Shown here: in pieces, positions 1 through 9,932 of the stretch
Position numbering within the stretch: position 1 is the first letter of the stretch
Layout of the letters: each line of letters opens with the position of its first letter
Origin: Rhodospirillales bacterium
GTDB taxonomy: Bacteria; Pseudomonadota; Alphaproteobacteria; SMXQ01
Reading direction: 5' to 3'
Assembly: GCA_018666775.1 (NCBI GenBank)
Contig: JABIXC010000008.1
Coordinates: 1-64,000, forward strand
Length of the DNA stretch: 64,000 nucleotides
The notes under the pieces: model-generated
Told to the model about the DNA's origin: nothing
The model's database searches: none
The model's input: only the letters and a program-made list of their open reading frames with translations
Made by a program: the position numbers and the translations under genes

Positions 1-139
1 AATGGTGATGCCTGGAGATAATGTGTCGGTGACGGTTACGTTGATTAACCCCATCGCCATGGAAGAAGGACTGCGTTTCGCCATTCGCGAAGGTGGCCGC
101 ACTGTTGGCGCCGGCGTCGTCTCTAAAATTATCGAATAA
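1..139 (+). CDS. tuf: Elongation factor Tu, C-terminal end (partial)
   Basis: Only the last 46 codons are present; the gene enters from the left edge. The translation reads through [24 protein letters not shown] and ends KIIE, the conserved third beta-barrel and C terminus of EF-Tu, the GTPase that brings aminoacyl-tRNA to the ribosome. rpsJ starts 26 bases downstream, the usual tuf-rpsJ order in Alphaproteobacteria, so this is probably the tuf copy in the str/S10 cluster. The family match is clear from the tail alone. Confidence 0.95.
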   Translation, partial: MVMPGDNVSVTVTLINPIAMEEGLRFAIREGGRTVGAGVVSKIIE

Positions 140-165
140 GCGTGATCTGAGGACGGAAAGAGATT

Positions 166-474
166 ATGGAAAACCAGAATATCCGCATCAGGCTGAAAGC
201 CTTTGACCATCGCTTGCTGGACCAGTCCGCAAGTGAAATCGTCGGCACGGCCAAGCGTACAGGTGCTCAGGTGCGGGGACCCATTCCTTTGCCGACCAAA
301 ATTGAAAAGTTTACATTGCTGCGTTCACCCCATGTTGACAAAAAATCTCGGGAACAGTTCGAGATCAGAACGCACAAACGCCTTTTGGATATCATTGATC
401 CAACCCCGCAGACGGTAGACGCGCTGATGAAGCTCGACCTAGCCGCCGGCGTGGATGTTGAGATCAGGCTTTAA
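166..474 (+). CDS. rpsJ: 30S ribosomal protein S10 (NusE)
   Basis: A 102-residue protein of normal S10 length. It starts [15 protein letters not shown], carries the [19 protein letters not shown] block and ends in a conserved VEIRL-type tail. S10 is a 30S head protein and, as NusE, also takes part in transcription antitermination with NusB. It opens the S10 operon; the next gene follows within about 30 bases, so co-transcription is expected. A GGA-containing ribosome site lies just upstream of the ATG. Confidence 0.98.
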   Translation: MENQNIRIRLKAFDHRLLDQSASEIVGTAKRTGAQVRGPIPLPTKIEKFTLLRSPHVDKKSREQFEIRTHKRLLDIIDPTPQTVDALMKLDLAAGVDVEIRL

Positions 475-503
475 GCGAATATTGGAAGATTGTGGATAAC
501 GCC

Positions 504-1304
504 ATGCGCACCGGATTGATCGCAGAAAAAATGGGTATGACCCGTATCTTTACGGATAAGGGACAAGCTGTGCCCGTGACCGTGCTTCGCCTTGATAATT
601 GTCAGGTCGTTGCTCAGAAGACCCAGGAAAAAGATGGCTACACCGCCCTGCAATTGGGTGTGGGTACTGCCAAGGTCAAAAATGTATCGAAACCAGCCCG
701 TGGGCACTTTGCCAAGGCAAAGGTAGAGCCCAAACGCAAAGTTGTTGAATTTCGCGTGGCCGAAGATGCCATGGTGGATGTTGGTACCGAAATTAAGCCA
801 AGCCATTTTGTTGCTGGTCAAAAAGTTGATGTTGTCGGGACCTCCATTGGTAAGGGTTTCGCAGGCGCCATGAAGCGTCATAACTTTGCTGGCCTCGAAG
901 CATCACATGGTGTGTCAATCTCCCACAGGTCCCATGGGTCTACGGGTAACTCTCAAGACCCAGGCCGTGTGTTTAAAGGCAAGAAAATGGCCGGCCATAT
1001 GGGTGACACCCGGATCACAACTCAGAATTTGGAAATTGTTTCCACCGATGATGACGAAGGCCTGATTTTGGTCAAAGGTGCAATCCCCGGTTCAAAGGGT
1101 GGGTTTGTCCTTATTTCTGATGCCATTAAAAAGGCGCGTCCAGATGATGCACCTTATCCTGCAGGTGTCGTTTCAGTGGCAAGTGCCGAAGAAGCCGCAC
1201 CAGTAGAAGCAGCACCAGAAGAAGAAGCAGCACCAGAAGAAGCAGCACCAGAAGGTGATAATAATGAATCCGCCGAAACCGGCGATGAGAAAAAAGAGGA
1301 TTAG
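504..1304 (+). CDS. rplC: 50S ribosomal protein L3
   Basis: L3 is an early 23S rRNA assembly protein that reaches towards the peptidyl transferase centre. The body shows the family features [16 protein letters not shown] at the start and SHGSxxSHRxxGS and GxKMAGHMG further on. I chose ATG 504 because it gives the conserved N terminus; an in-frame GTG at 492 would add four residues. The gene gives 266 residues, and about the last 41 form an acidic Ala/Pro/Glu tail of AAPEE-like units. This tail is not part of the L3 fold and is encoded by repetitive GCA/GAA codons. Confidence 0.97.
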   Translation: MRTGLIAEKMGMTRIFTDKGQAVPVTVLRLDNCQVVAQKTQEKDGYTALQLGVGTAKVKNVSKPARGHFAKAKVEPKRKVVEFRVAEDAMVDVGTEIKPSHFVAGQKVDVVGTSIGKGFAGAMKRHNFAGLEASHGVSISHRSHGSTGNSQDPGRVFKGKKMAGHMGDTRITTQNLEIVSTDDDEGLILVKGAIPGSKGGFVLISDAIKKARPDDAPYPAGVVSVASAEEAAPVEAAPEEEAAPEEAAPEGDNNESAETGDEKKED

Positions 1305-1309
1305 GGCCG

Positions 1310-1930
1310 ATGAAGGTTGATATCATCAATCTTGAAGCAAAGAATGTCGGCTCCATTGATTTGGTTGACGCAATCTTTGGTGTCACCGTCAGACGTGATG
1401 TTCTCCAACGTGTGGTCAACTGGCAGCGTGCGAAAAGCCGCGCCGGCACCCATAAGACAAAGACTGTGTCTGAAGTCAGCGGCACCACAAAAAAGCCATT
1501 TGCTCAAAAGGGCACTGGTCGTGCCCGTGCGGGTACATTGCGTGCCACGCAGCATCGTGGCGGCGCAACCATGTTTGGCCCAGTTGTGCGTACCCACAAC
1601 ACCAAGCTGACCAAGAAATTCCGCAAATTGGGTTTGCGTACCGCACTTTCTTCAAAGCAGGCCGCTGGCGAACTGGTGGTTCTGGATGAAGCCAAAATGA
1701 AAGATGCAAAGACCAAAATTCTTGCATCGCACGTTGAGAAATTGGGCTGGGGTTCGGCGCTTATTATTGATGGTCCAGAGGTAGATAGGGACTTTCTTAA
1801 AGCCGCACGGAACATTCCCGGAATTGATATCCTGCCCAGCAGCGGTGCCAATGTTTACGATATCATGCGCAGGCAAACCCTGATCCTGACCAAGGATGCG
1901 GTAACCGCGCTGGAAGTGAGGCTGAAATGA
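1310..1930 (+). CDS. rplD: 50S ribosomal protein L4
   Basis: The 206-residue product has the L4 body with the loop that lines the peptide exit tunnel ([14 protein letters not shown], then RGGATMFGP). In E. coli L4 also represses its own operon; nothing here shows whether that holds. The start is five bases after the rplC stop, and the end overlaps rplW by an ATGA, so translation of the two is probably coupled. Confidence 0.97.
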   Translation: MKVDIINLEAKNVGSIDLVDAIFGVTVRRDVLQRVVNWQRAKSRAGTHKTKTVSEVSGTTKKPFAQKGTGRARAGTLRATQHRGGATMFGPVVRTHNTKLTKKFRKLGLRTALSSKQAAGELVVLDEAKMKDAKTKILASHVEKLGWGSALIIDGPEVDRDFLKAARNIPGIDILPSSGANVYDIMRRQTLILTKDAVTALEVRLK

Positions 1931-2253
1931 CCAAACGGTTAAGTGCGAAAGACGTACGCGTCGGTGAAGGCAAGCAATACGATGTCTTGTTGGCTCCGGT
2001 GATTACAGAAAAATCAACCCAGGGCTCAGAGCACAACCAGGTAACCTTCCGGGTTCCCTTGTTGGCGACCAAGCCTGAAATTCGGGTTGCAGTTGAAAAA
2101 CTGTTTAAGGTCAAAGTAAAAAACGTTAATACCCTGCGCCAAACTGGCAAGGTAAAGCGGTTTAGAAACACCACAGGCAAGCGGAACGATTTCAAAAAAG
2201 CAATCGTGACGTTGGCCGAAGGCGAAAGCATCGACGTGACGTCGGGTTTGTAA
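1927..2253 (+). CDS. rplW: 50S ribosomal protein L23
   Basis: 108 residues. It contains the L23 motifs VITEKST near the start and [16 protein letters not shown] in the middle. L23 sits at the tunnel exit and is the docking point for trigger factor and SRP. Its ATG overlaps the rplD stop (ATGA), and rplB follows after 21 bases with a GGA-type ribosome site. Confidence 0.97.
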   Translation: MTKRLSAKDVRVGEGKQYDVLLAPVITEKSTQGSEHNQVTFRVPLLATKPEIRVAVEKLFKVKVKNVNTLRQTGKVKRFRNTTGKRNDFKKAIVTLAEGESIDVTSGL

Positions 2254-2274
2254 GAGAGCGGACAAGGAAAAGAC

Positions 2275-3117
2275 ATGGCACTCAAGACCCATAATCCAAC
2301 GACCCCATCCCAGCGCCAGCTGGTTTTGGTTGACCGGTCGCATCTGCATAAGGGCAAGCCCATTAAGGCTTTGACCGAAGGTAAGAAGCGCATCAGCGGT
2401 CGCAATAATGCAGGCCGGATTACAATGCGCCAACGTGGTGGTGGCCATAAGCGCCGCTATCGCATCATTGATTTCAAGCGTCGTAAATTCGACGTTGAAG
2501 CGACCATCGAGCGTTTGGAATATGATCCAAATCGCACGGCCTTTATTGCGCTGATTAAATATGAAGATGGTGAGCAGGCCTACATTTTGGCGCCCCAACG
2601 CGTAGAGCCCGGTGATAAGGTTATTGCCGGTGAACGGGTTGATGTGCAGCCAGGCAATGCGATGCTGCTGAAAAACATTCCAGTGGGCACCATTGTTCAC
2701 AATGTTGAAATGAAGCCCGGTCGCGGCGGACAGATCGCCCGTTCTGCTGGCACCTATGTCCAGCTGATCGGTAAAGATTCCGGTTATGCCCAGTTGCGGC
2801 TTGGTTCTGGTGAAGTTCGGGCCGTTCCTGAACAGTGCATCGCAACAATTGGTGCCGTATCCAATGCGGATCAGAAAAATATTAATCTCGGTAAGGCCGG
2901 GCGCAAGCGGTGGTTGGGCCGTCGCCCAACGGTTCGTGGTGTTGCCATGAACCCGATTGATCACCCCCATGGTGGTGGCGAAGGCCGTACTTCAGGTGGG
3001 CGTCATCCCGTTACACCTTGGGGTAAGCCGACTAAGGGTGCGCGGACGCGAAATAAGAAGGCCTCATCAAACAGGCTTATTATTCGCAGTCGTCACCGTT
3101 CGAAGAGCAAAAGGTAG
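2275..3117 (+). CDS. rplB: 50S ribosomal protein L2
   Basis: 280 residues, normal for L2. [16 protein letters not shown] is the RNA-binding region, and [12 protein letters not shown] near the C terminus holds the universally conserved histidine close to the peptidyl transferase centre. L2 is needed for subunit association. Spacing to rpsS is 14 bases. A long open frame on the opposite strand (2026-2970) is a coding shadow. Confidence 0.98.
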   Translation: MALKTHNPTTPSQRQLVLVDRSHLHKGKPIKALTEGKKRISGRNNAGRITMRQRGGGHKRRYRIIDFKRRKFDVEATIERLEYDPNRTAFIALIKYEDGEQAYILAPQRVEPGDKVIAGERVDVQPGNAMLLKNIPVGTIVHNVEMKPGRGGQIARSAGTYVQLIGKDSGYAQLRLGSGEVRAVPEQCIATIGAVSNADQKNINLGKAGRKRWLGRRPTVRGVAMNPIDHPHGGGEGRTSGGRHPVTPWGKPTKGARTRNKKASSNRLIIRSRHRSKSKR

Positions 3118-3131
3118 AGGGTAGCAAGGCT

Positions 3132-3410
3132 ATGTCACGTTCAGTCTGGAAAGGTCCCTTTGTGGATGGTTATCTTCTTAAGAAAGCAGATGCCGCACGG
3201 GAATCAGGCAGCAAGCAGATCATTAAAATCTGGTCGCGCCGTTCAACCGTTCTGCCGCAGTTTGTGGGCCTGACTTTCGGGGTCTACAACGGTAGGAAAT
3301 TCATCCCGGTACTCGCAACCGAGGATATGATCGGACACAAGTTCGGTGAGTTTTCGCCTACGCGTTCTTATTACGGCCATACGGCCGATAAGAAAGTGAA
3401 GAGGGATTAG
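3132..3410 (+). CDS. rpsS: 30S ribosomal protein S19
   Basis: 92 residues beginning [17 protein letters not shown] and containing [16 protein letters not shown] and [11 protein letters not shown], all S19 signatures. S19 sits in the 30S head with S13 and contacts the A-site region. It lies in the normal S10-operon position between rplB and rplV, and rplV starts four bases after its stop. Confidence 0.98.
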   Translation: MSRSVWKGPFVDGYLLKKADAARESGSKQIIKIWSRRSTVLPQFVGLTFGVYNGRKFIPVLATEDMIGHKFGEFSPTRSYYGHTADKKVKRD

Positions 3411-3414
3411 GACC

Positions 3415-3795
3415 ATGGGAAAGAAAGCAAACAAGCGCCGCGCTCAGGAAAATGAAGCCATGGCGCATGGCAACATGATCCGCGTCAGCCCCCAGAAATT
3501 GGGGTTGGTTGCAGGCTTAATCCGGGGCAAGGCCGTTGGCCAGGCATTGGCCGACCTTACGTTTTCAACCAGACGTATTTCTAATGATGTGAAAAAAGTG
3601 CTGCAATCGGCGATCGCCAATGCAGAAAACAACCACGACCTTGATGCGGACCGGCTTTATGTATCTGAAGCGACCGTTGGCAAGGCGTTGGTAATGAAAC
3701 GATTTAGGGCACGTGCCCGAGGCCGTGCGGGTTCTCTGTTGAAGCCTTTTGCAAAAATTACGGTCGTGGTGCGTGAACGTGAGGAGAAGGCGTAA
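3415..3795 (+). CDS. rplV: 50S ribosomal protein L22
   Basis: 126 residues. [17 protein letters not shown] is the L22 N-terminal signature, and the C-terminal hairpin ([18 protein letters not shown]) is the loop that reaches into the exit tunnel and is associated with macrolide response in other bacteria. Its stop overlaps the rpsC start by one base. An alternative in-frame ATG lies about 14 codons in; the first ATG has the better upstream site. Confidence 0.97.
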   Translation: MGKKANKRRAQENEAMAHGNMIRVSPQKLGLVAGLIRGKAVGQALADLTFSTRRISNDVKKVLQSAIANAENNHDLDADRLYVSEATVGKALVMKRFRARARGRAGSLLKPFAKITVVVREREEKA

Positions 3796-4526
3796 TGGGT
3801 CATAAGGTTAATCCAATTGGGTTCCGTCTTGGTATCAACCGCACCTGGGATTCGCGGTGGTATATGGATGATGGCTATGCCGATCTTCTGCTCGAAGATA
3901 TCAATATCCGTAAGTACCTTTTGAAGGAACTGGCTTCGGCCGGCATCGGCAAGGTAGTTATTGAGCGCCCTGCAAAAAAGGCACGGATCACAATTCATAC
4001 AGCACGTCCCGGTGTTGTCATTGGTAAAAAGGGTTCCGATATTGAGCGCCTGCGTACGGCAATCACAAAGATGACCGATGCAGATGTGCACGTAAATATC
4101 GTCGAAATCCGTAAGCCTGAAATTGATGCCCAGTTGGTCGCCGAGAATATTGCTCAGCAGTTGGAACGCCGAATTGCTTTCCGTCGCGCCATGAAGCGTT
4201 CGGTTCAATCAGCCATGCGTTTGGGTGCTCAAGGCATTCGTATTAATTGCGCTGGTCGTTTGGGCGGTGCAGAAATTGCGCGGACCGAATGGTATCGTGA
4301 AGGCCGTGTGCCATTGCACACACTGCGTGCCGATATTGATTATGGCGTTGCAAGGGCAGCAACAACGTACGGCATTTGCGGGATTAAGGTTTGGATTTTC
4401 AAGGGTGAGATCATGGAACATGATCCAATGGCGCTTGATAAGAAAATTATGGAACAGCAGGTTGGTCGTGCAGGCGCGGGTGCGCCAGGTACACCAGCTC
4501 CTGCAGGGGCGCAGGGCCGAGGATAA
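3795..4526 (+). CDS. rpsC: 30S ribosomal protein S3
   Basis: 243 residues, starting [13 protein letters not shown]. It contains the KH-domain signature [14 protein letters not shown] and the C-terminal domain with [42 protein letters not shown]3 lies at the mRNA entry site and contributes to helicase activity. The last ~20 residues are an Ala/Gly/Pro-rich flexible tail ([15 protein letters not shown]), commonly variable in this family. rplP follows after six bases. Confidence 0.97.
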   Translation: MGHKVNPIGFRLGINRTWDSRWYMDDGYADLLLEDINIRKYLLKELASAGIGKVVIERPAKKARITIHTARPGVVIGKKGSDIERLRTAITKMTDADVHVNIVEIRKPEIDAQLVAENIAQQLERRIAFRRAMKRSVQSAMRLGAQGIRINCAGRLGGAEIARTEWYREGRVPLHTLRADIDYGVARAATTYGICGIKVWIFKGEIMEHDPMALDKKIMEQQVGRAGAGAPGTPAPAGAQGRG

Positions 4527-4532
4527 AGAGCA

Positions 4533-4952
4533 ATGTTACAGCCAAAACGTACTAAATATCGCAAGGCCCATAAGGGCAGAATTCATGGCAATGCCAAAGG
4601 TGGCACCAGCCTGAGTTTTGGTTCTTTTGGATTGAAGGCCCTGGAGCCAGAAAGACTGACGGCCCGCCAGATCGAAGCCGCACGGCGTGCAATGACACGT
4701 CATATGAAGCGTGCCGGTCGTGTCTGGGTGCTTGTCTTTCCTGATCTTCCGGTCAGCCAAAAGCCTGCAGAAGTTCGCCAAGGTAAGGGTAAAGGTGCTC
4801 CTGAATATTGGGCGTGCCGTGTTCACCCCGGGCGCATTATGTTTGAAATTGATGGTGTCCCCATGGATGTCGCCAAGCATGCATTTGAATTGGCCGCAGC
4901 AAAATTACCTATTCGGACCAAATTTGTTAGCCGTATCGGTCTGGGAGAATAA
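4533..4952 (+). CDS. rplP: 50S ribosomal protein L16
   Basis: 139 residues. [15 protein letters not shown] at the start and [16 protein letters not shown] are diagnostic. Later blocks include [26 protein letters not shown] and the [19 protein letters not shown] strand. L16 helps position the A-site tRNA on the large subunit. rpmC begins two bases after its stop codon. Confidence 0.98.
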   Translation: MLQPKRTKYRKAHKGRIHGNAKGGTSLSFGSFGLKALEPERLTARQIEAARRAMTRHMKRAGRVWVLVFPDLPVSQKPAEVRQGKGKGAPEYWACRVHPGRIMFEIDGVPMDVAKHAFELAAAKLPIRTKFVSRIGLGE

Positions 4953-4954
4953 TC

Positions 4955-5152
4955 ATGAAGTCAGATGATCTTCGGGCAAAATCTCTCGATGAACTCAAGA
5001 CCGAATTGGTCACGCTGAAGAAGGAAGCCTTTAATTTGCGTTTCCAGAGTGCCAGTGGCCAGCTCGAAAATACAGCGCGAGTGCGCTATGTGCGTCGCAC
5101 AATTGCACGCATTCAGACTATTTTGAACCAGAAGGTTGCCCAAAGCGCTTAG
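4955..5152 (+). CDS. rpmC: 50S ribosomal protein L29
   Basis: 65 residues, almost all helical. It has the [13 protein letters not shown] start and the L29 signature [32 protein letters not shown]. L29 packs next to L23 at the tunnel exit. It keeps the standard position between rplP and rpsQ. Confidence 0.97.
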   Translation: MKSDDLRAKSLDELKTELVTLKKEAFNLRFQSASGQLENTARVRYVRRTIARIQTILNQKVAQSA

Positions 5153-5178
5153 GCGCAGGGCAAGATTGAGGACCTGAA

Positions 5179-5415
5179 ATGCCGAAGCGCGTAATGCAAG
5201 GAACGGTGGTCTCCGATAAGGGAGATAAAACAGTGGTCGTGCAGGTTGATCGCCAGTATATCCACCCGTTGGTCAAGAAAGTTGTGCGGCGCTCCAAGAA
5301 GGTTGCGGCTCATGATGAAGGCAATAGCCACAAGATCGGAGACAAGGTGCGCATTCAAGAATGCCGCCCGGTTTCAAAGCGTAAATGTTGGGAAGTTATT
5401 ACCGGGGACGCCTAA
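5179..5415 (+). CDS. rpsQ: 30S ribosomal protein S17
   Basis: 78 residues. The OB-fold protein shows [49 protein letters not shown] and W in the usual positions. S17 binds 16S rRNA early in assembly. A 31-base gap separates it from rplN. Confidence 0.97.
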   Translation: MPKRVMQGTVVSDKGDKTVVVQVDRQYIHPLVKKVVRRSKKVAAHDEGNSHKIGDKVRIQECRPVSKRKCWEVITGDA

Positions 5416-5446
5416 GGCGCCGGTTTAAAGTGAAGGGTTTATAACG

Positions 5447-5815
5447 ATGATCCAGATGCAGACTAACCTTGAAGTTGCCGATAATTCAGGCGCGCGACGG
5501 GTCCAGTGCATCAAGGTGCTTGGTGGCTCCAAGCGCATGATTGCGGGAGTGGGCGACGTTATTGTCGTGTCCATTAAAGAAGCCATTCCCCGTGGCCGTG
5601 TGAAAAAGGGCGACGTCCAGAAGGCGGTGATCGTGCGCACAGCGAGCGAAATCCGGCGCAAGGATGGCAGCATCATTCGCTTTGATCGCAACGCTGCGGT
5701 GTTGATTGATGGTCAGGGCGAACCCATTGGAACGCGTATTTTTGGCCCCGTAACCCGTGAATTGCGGGCCAAGGGTTACATGAAAATTATTTCCCTGGCT
5801 CCAGAAGTTCTGTAG
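5447..5815 (+). CDS. rplN: 50S ribosomal protein L14
   Basis: 122 residues, starting [17 protein letters not shown]. It contains [11 protein letters not shown], the [13 protein letters not shown] strand, [10 protein letters not shown] and [13 protein letters not shown], all standard for L14, which forms part of the intersubunit bridge and is the binding site for the silencing factor RsfS. The spc operon order (rplN, rplX, rplE) continues without interruption. Confidence 0.98.
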   Translation: MIQMQTNLEVADNSGARRVQCIKVLGGSKRMIAGVGDVIVVSIKEAIPRGRVKKGDVQKAVIVRTASEIRRKDGSIIRFDRNAAVLIDGQGEPIGTRIFGPVTRELRAKGYMKIISLAPEVL

Positions 5816-5836
5816 CGGCTGGGATGGATGAGAGAT

Positions 5837-6178
5837 ATGCAAAAAGCTAAAAACACAGCAAAGATCAAGAAGATCAAAAAGGGCGACACCGTCATGGTGT
5901 TGACCGGCAAAGACAAGGGCAAACAAGGCGAAGTGCTTAAGGTCCTGCCATCTGATGGTCGTGTCTTGGTCCAGGGCGTCAATATGGTCAAGCGCCATTC
6001 CCGGGGTGGACAAACCGAAGCACCTGGAATCAAGGAACAGGAAGCAAGCTTGCATATTTCAAATGTTGCCGTATTGGATCCCAAAGACAACAAGCCCACC
6101 AGGGTGACGTTTAAGGTTCTTGACGGTGGACGCAAGGTTCGAGTGGCCAAGCGGTCCGGAGAAGTAATTGACGTCTAG
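5837..6178 (+). CDS. rplX: 50S ribosomal protein L24
   Basis: About 113 residues with the KOW motif [19 protein letters not shown], then VNMVKRHSR and a conserved C-terminal region. L24 initiates 50S assembly. I prefer ATG 5837, which is nine bases after a GGGATGG element; the ATG at 5828 is also in frame but sits directly against that element. The stop codon is inside a 19 bp tandem duplication (6164-6201), so the intergenic stretch repeats the end of the gene. Confidence 0.95.
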   Translation: MQKAKNTAKIKKIKKGDTVMVLTGKDKGKQGEVLKVLPSDGRVLVQGVNMVKRHSRGGQTEAPGIKEQEASLHISNVAVLDPKDNKPTRVTFKVLDGGRKVRVAKRSGEVIDV

Positions 6179-6201
6179 CGACGTAATTGATGTCTAAAGA
6201 C
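6164..6201 (+). repeat. 19 bp tandem duplication over the rplX stop codon
   Basis: Copy one is 6164-6182 and copy two 6183-6201, with 16 of 19 positions identical. Each begins gtaattga and continues with gtcta. The TAG stop of rplX lies in copy one, and copy two carries TAA at the same place. This looks like replication slippage that copied the gene end. Confidence 0.85.
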
Positions 6202-6223
6202 GTCGGGTATTGAGGAAGAGAAG

Positions 6224-6787
6224 ATGGCAGACGCCAGTGAAAATTACGTTCCACGGTTAAAGGAACAGTACAATTCTGTTGCCAGGGCGGCTTTGATCGA
6301 AAAATTCGGTTACAAGAGCGTCATGGAAGTGCCGCGCCTTGCAAAAATAGTCGTGAATATGGGCGTTGGCGAAGCGGCAGCGGATTCAAAGAAGATGAAT
6401 GCCGCCATCAACGAGCTATCCATCATTTCCGGCCAAAAACCGTTTATTGCGCGGGCCAGAAGGTCTGTCGCTAACTTCAAGCTACGTGAAGGCATGCCGA
6501 TTGGTTGCAAGGTTACGCTCAGGCGCACCCGCATGTATGAATTCATGGATCGGCTTGTAAACATTGCCATGCCACGTGTTCGTGATTTTCGTGGGGTGCC
6601 GGGAAAAAGCTTTGATGGATTGGGCAATTATTCGCTTGGACTGAAGGAACAAATTGTTTTTCCAGAAATTAATTATGACGACATTGATGCCGTGCGCGGA
6701 ATGGATATCAGCATTGTCACCACGGCCAGAACCGATGAAGAAGCTAGGGTGCTTCTTGAAGGTTTTGACTTTCCGTTCGAAAAATAA
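6224..6787 (+). CDS. rplE: 50S ribosomal protein L5
   Basis: 187 residues. Family blocks include [47 protein letters not shown] and GRGNYSLG-like [19 protein letters not shown]5 binds 5S rRNA and contacts P-site tRNA. A GGAAGAGAAG ribosome site precedes the ATG. Its normal neighbours rplX and rpsN flank it. Confidence 0.98.
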   Translation: MADASENYVPRLKEQYNSVARAALIEKFGYKSVMEVPRLAKIVVNMGVGEAAADSKKMNAAINELSIISGQKPFIARARRSVANFKLREGMPIGCKVTLRRTRMYEFMDRLVNIAMPRVRDFRGVPGKSFDGLGNYSLGLKEQIVFPEINYDDIDAVRGMDISIVTTARTDEEARVLLEGFDFPFEK

Positions 6788-6809
6788 CGGAAATTAAGGA
6801 GACGTTTTA

Positions 6810-7115
6810 ATGGCTAAAAGTAGTGCGGTTCAAAAAAACAAAAGTCGGGAACGGTTGGTGGCTAAATTTGCCAATCGTCGGGCGAAGCTGAAGGCCATTG
6901 CCAAGGATGGATCCTTGCCGATGGAAGAACGCTTCGCAGCCCGGCTTAAACTTGCTGAATTGCCTCGCAATTCAAGCCCGGTTCGTGTTCGGACCCGGTG
7001 TCAGATGACTGGGCGCCCTCGTGGTGTTTACTCTAAATTCAAACTTGGCCGCATCTCGCTGCGTGAATTGGCATCAAGTGGCCAAATTCCCGGCATGGTT
7101 AAGTCGAGCTGGTAG
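6810..7115 (+). CDS. rpsN: 30S ribosomal protein S14 (zinc-free type)
   Basis: 101 residues. It shows [15 protein letters not shown] and the C-terminal [26 protein letters not shown]. Only one cysteine is in the usual zinc-binding area, so this is the long S14 form without the CxxC pairs, the normal type in Alphaproteobacteria. S14 lies in the 30S head near S10 and S19. Confidence 0.97.
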   Translation: MAKSSAVQKNKSRERLVAKFANRRAKLKAIAKDGSLPMEERFAARLKLAELPRNSSPVRVRTRCQMTGRPRGVYSKFKLGRISLRELASSGQIPGMVKSSW

Positions 7116-7133
7116 GGGAAGGAGGGCTAAAAT

Positions 7134-7532
7134 ATGTCCATGAGCGACCCCTTGGGGGATATGTTAACACGGATCCGGAACGCACAGGGCCGGAAGCTTT
7201 CAAGCACAACCACGCCGGCTTCAAGCCTGCGTGCCAATGTTCTTGAAGTCCTGCAAAAGGAAGGCTACATCCGGAGTTACGAACGTCATGAAGTGTCACC
7301 TGGCATTTCAGAGATAAAGATTGAATTGAAATACCATGAAGGTGCCGGCGTAATTCGGACCATTAAGCGGGTTTCCACACCCGGCCGTCGTGTCTATTCA
7401 AAGATTAAAGATCTGCCTCGGCCCTTTAATGGGCTTGGAATTGCGGTCTTGTCGACGCCCCGTGGCGTGATGTCAGATATTGAGGCTCGTGAAGCCAATG
7501 TTGGTGGCGAAGTTCTCTGCCAGGTCTTTTAG
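7134..7532 (+). CDS. rpsH: 30S ribosomal protein S8
   Basis: 132 residues beginning [18 protein letters not shown]. It continues with KEGYIRSYE, the [36 protein letters not shown] core and ends [10 protein letters not shown]8 binds the central domain of 16S rRNA and in E. coli represses the spc operon by binding its mRNA. Whether that applies here cannot be read from the sequence. Confidence 0.98.
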   Translation: MSMSDPLGDMLTRIRNAQGRKLSSTTTPASSLRANVLEVLQKEGYIRSYERHEVSPGISEIKIELKYHEGAGVIRTIKRVSTPGRRVYSKIKDLPRPFNGLGIAVLSTPRGVMSDIEAREANVGGEVLCQVF

Positions 7533-7564
7533 ATCTGGTCTGGAAAGTTTTGAAGGAGTGAATA

Positions 7565-8098
7565 ATGTCGCGCATCGGTAAAAACCCGATTCCTGTACCA
7601 AATGGCGTAACGGTAAACGTCTCTGGTCAGGAGCTTTCAGCCAAGGGCAAACTTGGCGAGCTCAAGATCGTGCTCGTTGACGAAGTTCTGGCAGAAATGA
7701 ATGGGGATGAAATCAAGGTCCAACCCCGTGATGATTCCACTCGGGCACGGACCATGTGGGGCATGAGCCGCACCCTGGTTAGCAATGTCGTCCTTGGCGT
7801 TTCAGAAGGATTTTCAAAGAATTTGGAAATTGAAGGCGTTGGCTATCGTGCGCAAGTGCAGGGTAAAAAACTGATTTTACAGCTTGGGTATTCACACGAT
7901 GTTGAATATCCAATTCCTGAAGGCATTCAAATCAAATGTGAACGGCCCACTGCAATCACTATTTCCGGTGCAGATCGCCAAAAGGTTGGTCAAATTGCCG
8001 CAGAAATAAGGGGTTTCAGGCCACCAGAGCCATACAAAGGCAAGGGTGTGCGTTATGAGGGTGAATATATCTTCCGCAAGGAAGGCAAGAAGAAGTAA
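7565..8098 (+). CDS. rplF: 50S ribosomal protein L6
   Basis: 177 residues. It starts [11 protein letters not shown], has the duplicated L6 fold with [20 protein letters not shown], and a C terminus with the signature [25 protein letters not shown]6 lies near the sarcin-ricin loop and the EF-G site. rplR follows after 12 bases. Confidence 0.98.
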   Translation: MSRIGKNPIPVPNGVTVNVSGQELSAKGKLGELKIVLVDEVLAEMNGDEIKVQPRDDSTRARTMWGMSRTLVSNVVLGVSEGFSKNLEIEGVGYRAQVQGKKLILQLGYSHDVEYPIPEGIQIKCERPTAITISGADRQKVGQIAAEIRGFRPPEPYKGKGVRYEGEYIFRKEGKKK

Positions 8099-8110
8099 GG
8101 AACGGATATT

Positions 8111-8470
8111 ATGTTAACCAGTAAAGACCTCTATAACCGCCGCCGGGACCGGACGCGCACTGCGCTCCGTCGTCGCTCTACGCGCCCCCGCTTGTCGGTG
8201 TTCCGTTCGTCAAAGCACATTTATGTGCAGGTGATCGATGACGTAAAGGGCATCACTGTCGCTGCAGCATCGAGCTTGGATAAAGAACTTAAGGGCAAGC
8301 TGAAAACCGGCGCCGATCGCGCAGCCGCGATTGAAGTAGGTAAGCTTGTCGCCGCCAGGGCCAAAGCCGGTGGCGTCGAAGAAGTTGTATTCGACCGTGG
8401 GGGCTATTTGTTCCACGGTCGGGTGAAAGCGTTGGCAGATGCCGCGCGTGAAGGTGGATTGAAATTCTAA
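8111..8470 (+). CDS. rplR: 50S ribosomal protein L18
   Basis: 119 residues. [20 protein letters not shown] is the typical core, followed by [44 protein letters not shown], the L18 C-terminal signature. It binds 5S rRNA with L5 and L25. rpsE follows after ten bases. Confidence 0.98.
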   Translation: MLTSKDLYNRRRDRTRTALRRRSTRPRLSVFRSSKHIYVQVIDDVKGITVAAASSLDKELKGKLKTGADRAAAIEVGKLVAARAKAGGVEEVVFDRGGYLFHGRVKALADAAREGGLKF

Positions 8471-8480
8471 AGGGGCCAAC

Positions 8481-9068
8481 ATGGCACGCAGACCAGGTAG
8501 ACAAGGGCAAGGCAGACAAGCAGACCAGGAAAACGAACTGGTTGATAAGCTCGTCGGGATCAACCGCGTGGCCAAGGTGGTCAAGGGTGGACGACGGTTT
8601 GGTTTTGCCGCCATCGTCGTCGTAGGCGACACCAAAGGCCGTGTCGGTTATGGCGCAGGTAAGGCCCGTGAAGTGCCAGAAGCAATTCGCAAAGCCACCG
8701 AACAAGCCAAGCGTAAAATGATCAGAGTGCCCATTCGTGATGGACGGACACTTCACCATGATGTGGAAGGTCGTTTTGGCGCAGGCAAGGTTGTTCTGCG
8801 TGCAGCACCTGCGGGTACCGGCATTATTGCTGGTGGTCCAATGCGCGCCGTTTTTGAAACCGTTGGCATTCATGACATTGTCACGAAATCCATCGGATCT
8901 TCAAATCCGTACAACATGATCAAGGCAACGTTCGATGCCCTGCAGAAATTAAGTGCACCGCGTTCGGTCGCAGCGCGGCGTTCAAAGAAGGTCAGCGAAT
9001 TGTTTGGCACCAAACCAGTTAAGGCCGGGGCAAAAGAAGCTCAGGCAGAGGAATCGGTTGATGGCTGA
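8481..9068 (+). CDS. rpsE: 30S ribosomal protein S5
   Basis: 195 residues. The N-terminal dsRNA-binding-like domain has [23 protein letters not shown] and [23 protein letters not shown]; the C-terminal part has the [21 protein letters not shown] block. S5 sits at the mRNA entry tunnel and affects decoding fidelity. Its final codons overlap the rpmD start by eight bases, so the pair is probably translationally coupled. The first ~15 residues ([12 protein letters not shown]) are a short polar extension. Confidence 0.97.
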   Translation: MARRPGRQGQGRQADQENELVDKLVGINRVAKVVKGGRRFGFAAIVVVGDTKGRVGYGAGKAREVPEAIRKATEQAKRKMIRVPIRDGRTLHHDVEGRFGAGKVVLRAAPAGTGIIAGGPMRAVFETVGIHDIVTKSIGSSNPYNMIKATFDALQKLSAPRSVAARRSKKVSELFGTKPVKAGAKEAQAEESVDG

Positions 9069-9249
9069 TACACTTCGCGTAACCCAAATTAAAAGTGCTA
9101 TCAGGCGTCCCAAGGACCAGTTGGCAACCCTTATTGGGCTGGGTTTGAATAAGATAAATCGCACCCGCGAGCTGGAAGACACACCTTCCGTGCGGGGGAT
9201 GATCGATAAAGTTTCGCACCTCGTCAGGGTGGAAGAAGAAAGCAAGTAG
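9061..9249 (+). CDS. rpmD: 50S ribosomal protein L30
   Basis: 62 residues, starting at the ATG inside the end of rpsE. Reading from that ATG gives [30 protein letters not shown], the L30 signature with its two strand-helix units. Longer in-frame starts within rpsE would add unrelated residues and were rejected. It is normal for L30 to lie between rpsE and rplO. Confidence 0.96.
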   Translation: MADTLRVTQIKSAIRRPKDQLATLIGLGLNKINRTRELEDTPSVRGMIDKVSHLVRVEEESK

Positions 9250-9284
9250 TCGGCTTTGTCCGACCGTATCAGAGGTTTAAAGTG

Positions 9285-9869
9285 ATGAGACTGAATGAAA
9301 TCAGCGATAAACATGGTGCCACCAAAGCGCGCAAGCGCGTTGGCCGTGGCATTGGTTCAGGCACGGGTAAAACCGCCAGTCGTGGTGTCAAAGGACAGAA
9401 GTCAAGGTCCGGTGTAGCCATCAAGGGGTTTGAAGGTGGCCAGATGCCAATCCACAGGCGTTTGCCAAAACGTGGTTTTCATAACTATACGGGCAAGCGC
9501 TTTTCTGAAATTGGTCTTGATACACTTCAAACAGCAATTGATGCCAAAAAAATTGATGCATCGAAGCCTGTCACTGAAAAAGGCCTGAAAGATGCAGGTA
9601 TTATTACGCATTTGCGTGATGGCGTTCGTGTCCTTGGAAATGGCGTGCTGACGGTAAAGGTAACGCTGGAAGTTGCCGGGGCGACAAAATCAGCCATCGC
9701 TGGTGTTGAAACTGCGGGTGGAACCATCACCATTCTTCAGCCCAAAGCAGATAAATCTGCCAAGACCGAACGACGGAAAACCAAGGGCAAAAAAGACAAG
9801 GCTAAACAGCCTGCAGCGGCCCCCACAAAAGATGCCGGTAAAGATGCCGGTCCGGAAAAGGCCGAGTAG
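9285..9869 (+). CDS. rplO: 50S ribosomal protein L15
   Basis: 194 residues from ATG 9285 (an in-frame GTG lies three bases upstream). The core has [44 protein letters not shown] and a typical C-terminal domain. The last ~45 residues are a Lys/Ala-rich tail ([11 protein letters not shown], then KDAGKDAG) beyond the usual L15 end of about 145-160 residues. L15 is a late-assembly 50S protein. Confidence 0.96.
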   Translation: MRLNEISDKHGATKARKRVGRGIGSGTGKTASRGVKGQKSRSGVAIKGFEGGQMPIHRRLPKRGFHNYTGKRFSEIGLDTLQTAIDAKKIDASKPVTEKGLKDAGIITHLRDGVRVLGNGVLTVKVTLEVAGATKSAIAGVETAGGTITILQPKADKSAKTERRKTKGKKDKAKQPAAAPTKDAGKDAGPEKAE

Positions 9870-9932
9870 CCGGCTTCATATATTGTGGCTCGATTGAGGG
9901 CTTGTTAGGCGTAGTCAACGGGTGTAGCCCGG

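Noticed and set aside
2026-2970. A 314-codon open frame opposite rplW and rplB
   Set aside because: It mirrors conserved ribosomal genes, has a His/Asn-rich composition typical of antisense frames, and no promoter or ribosome site.
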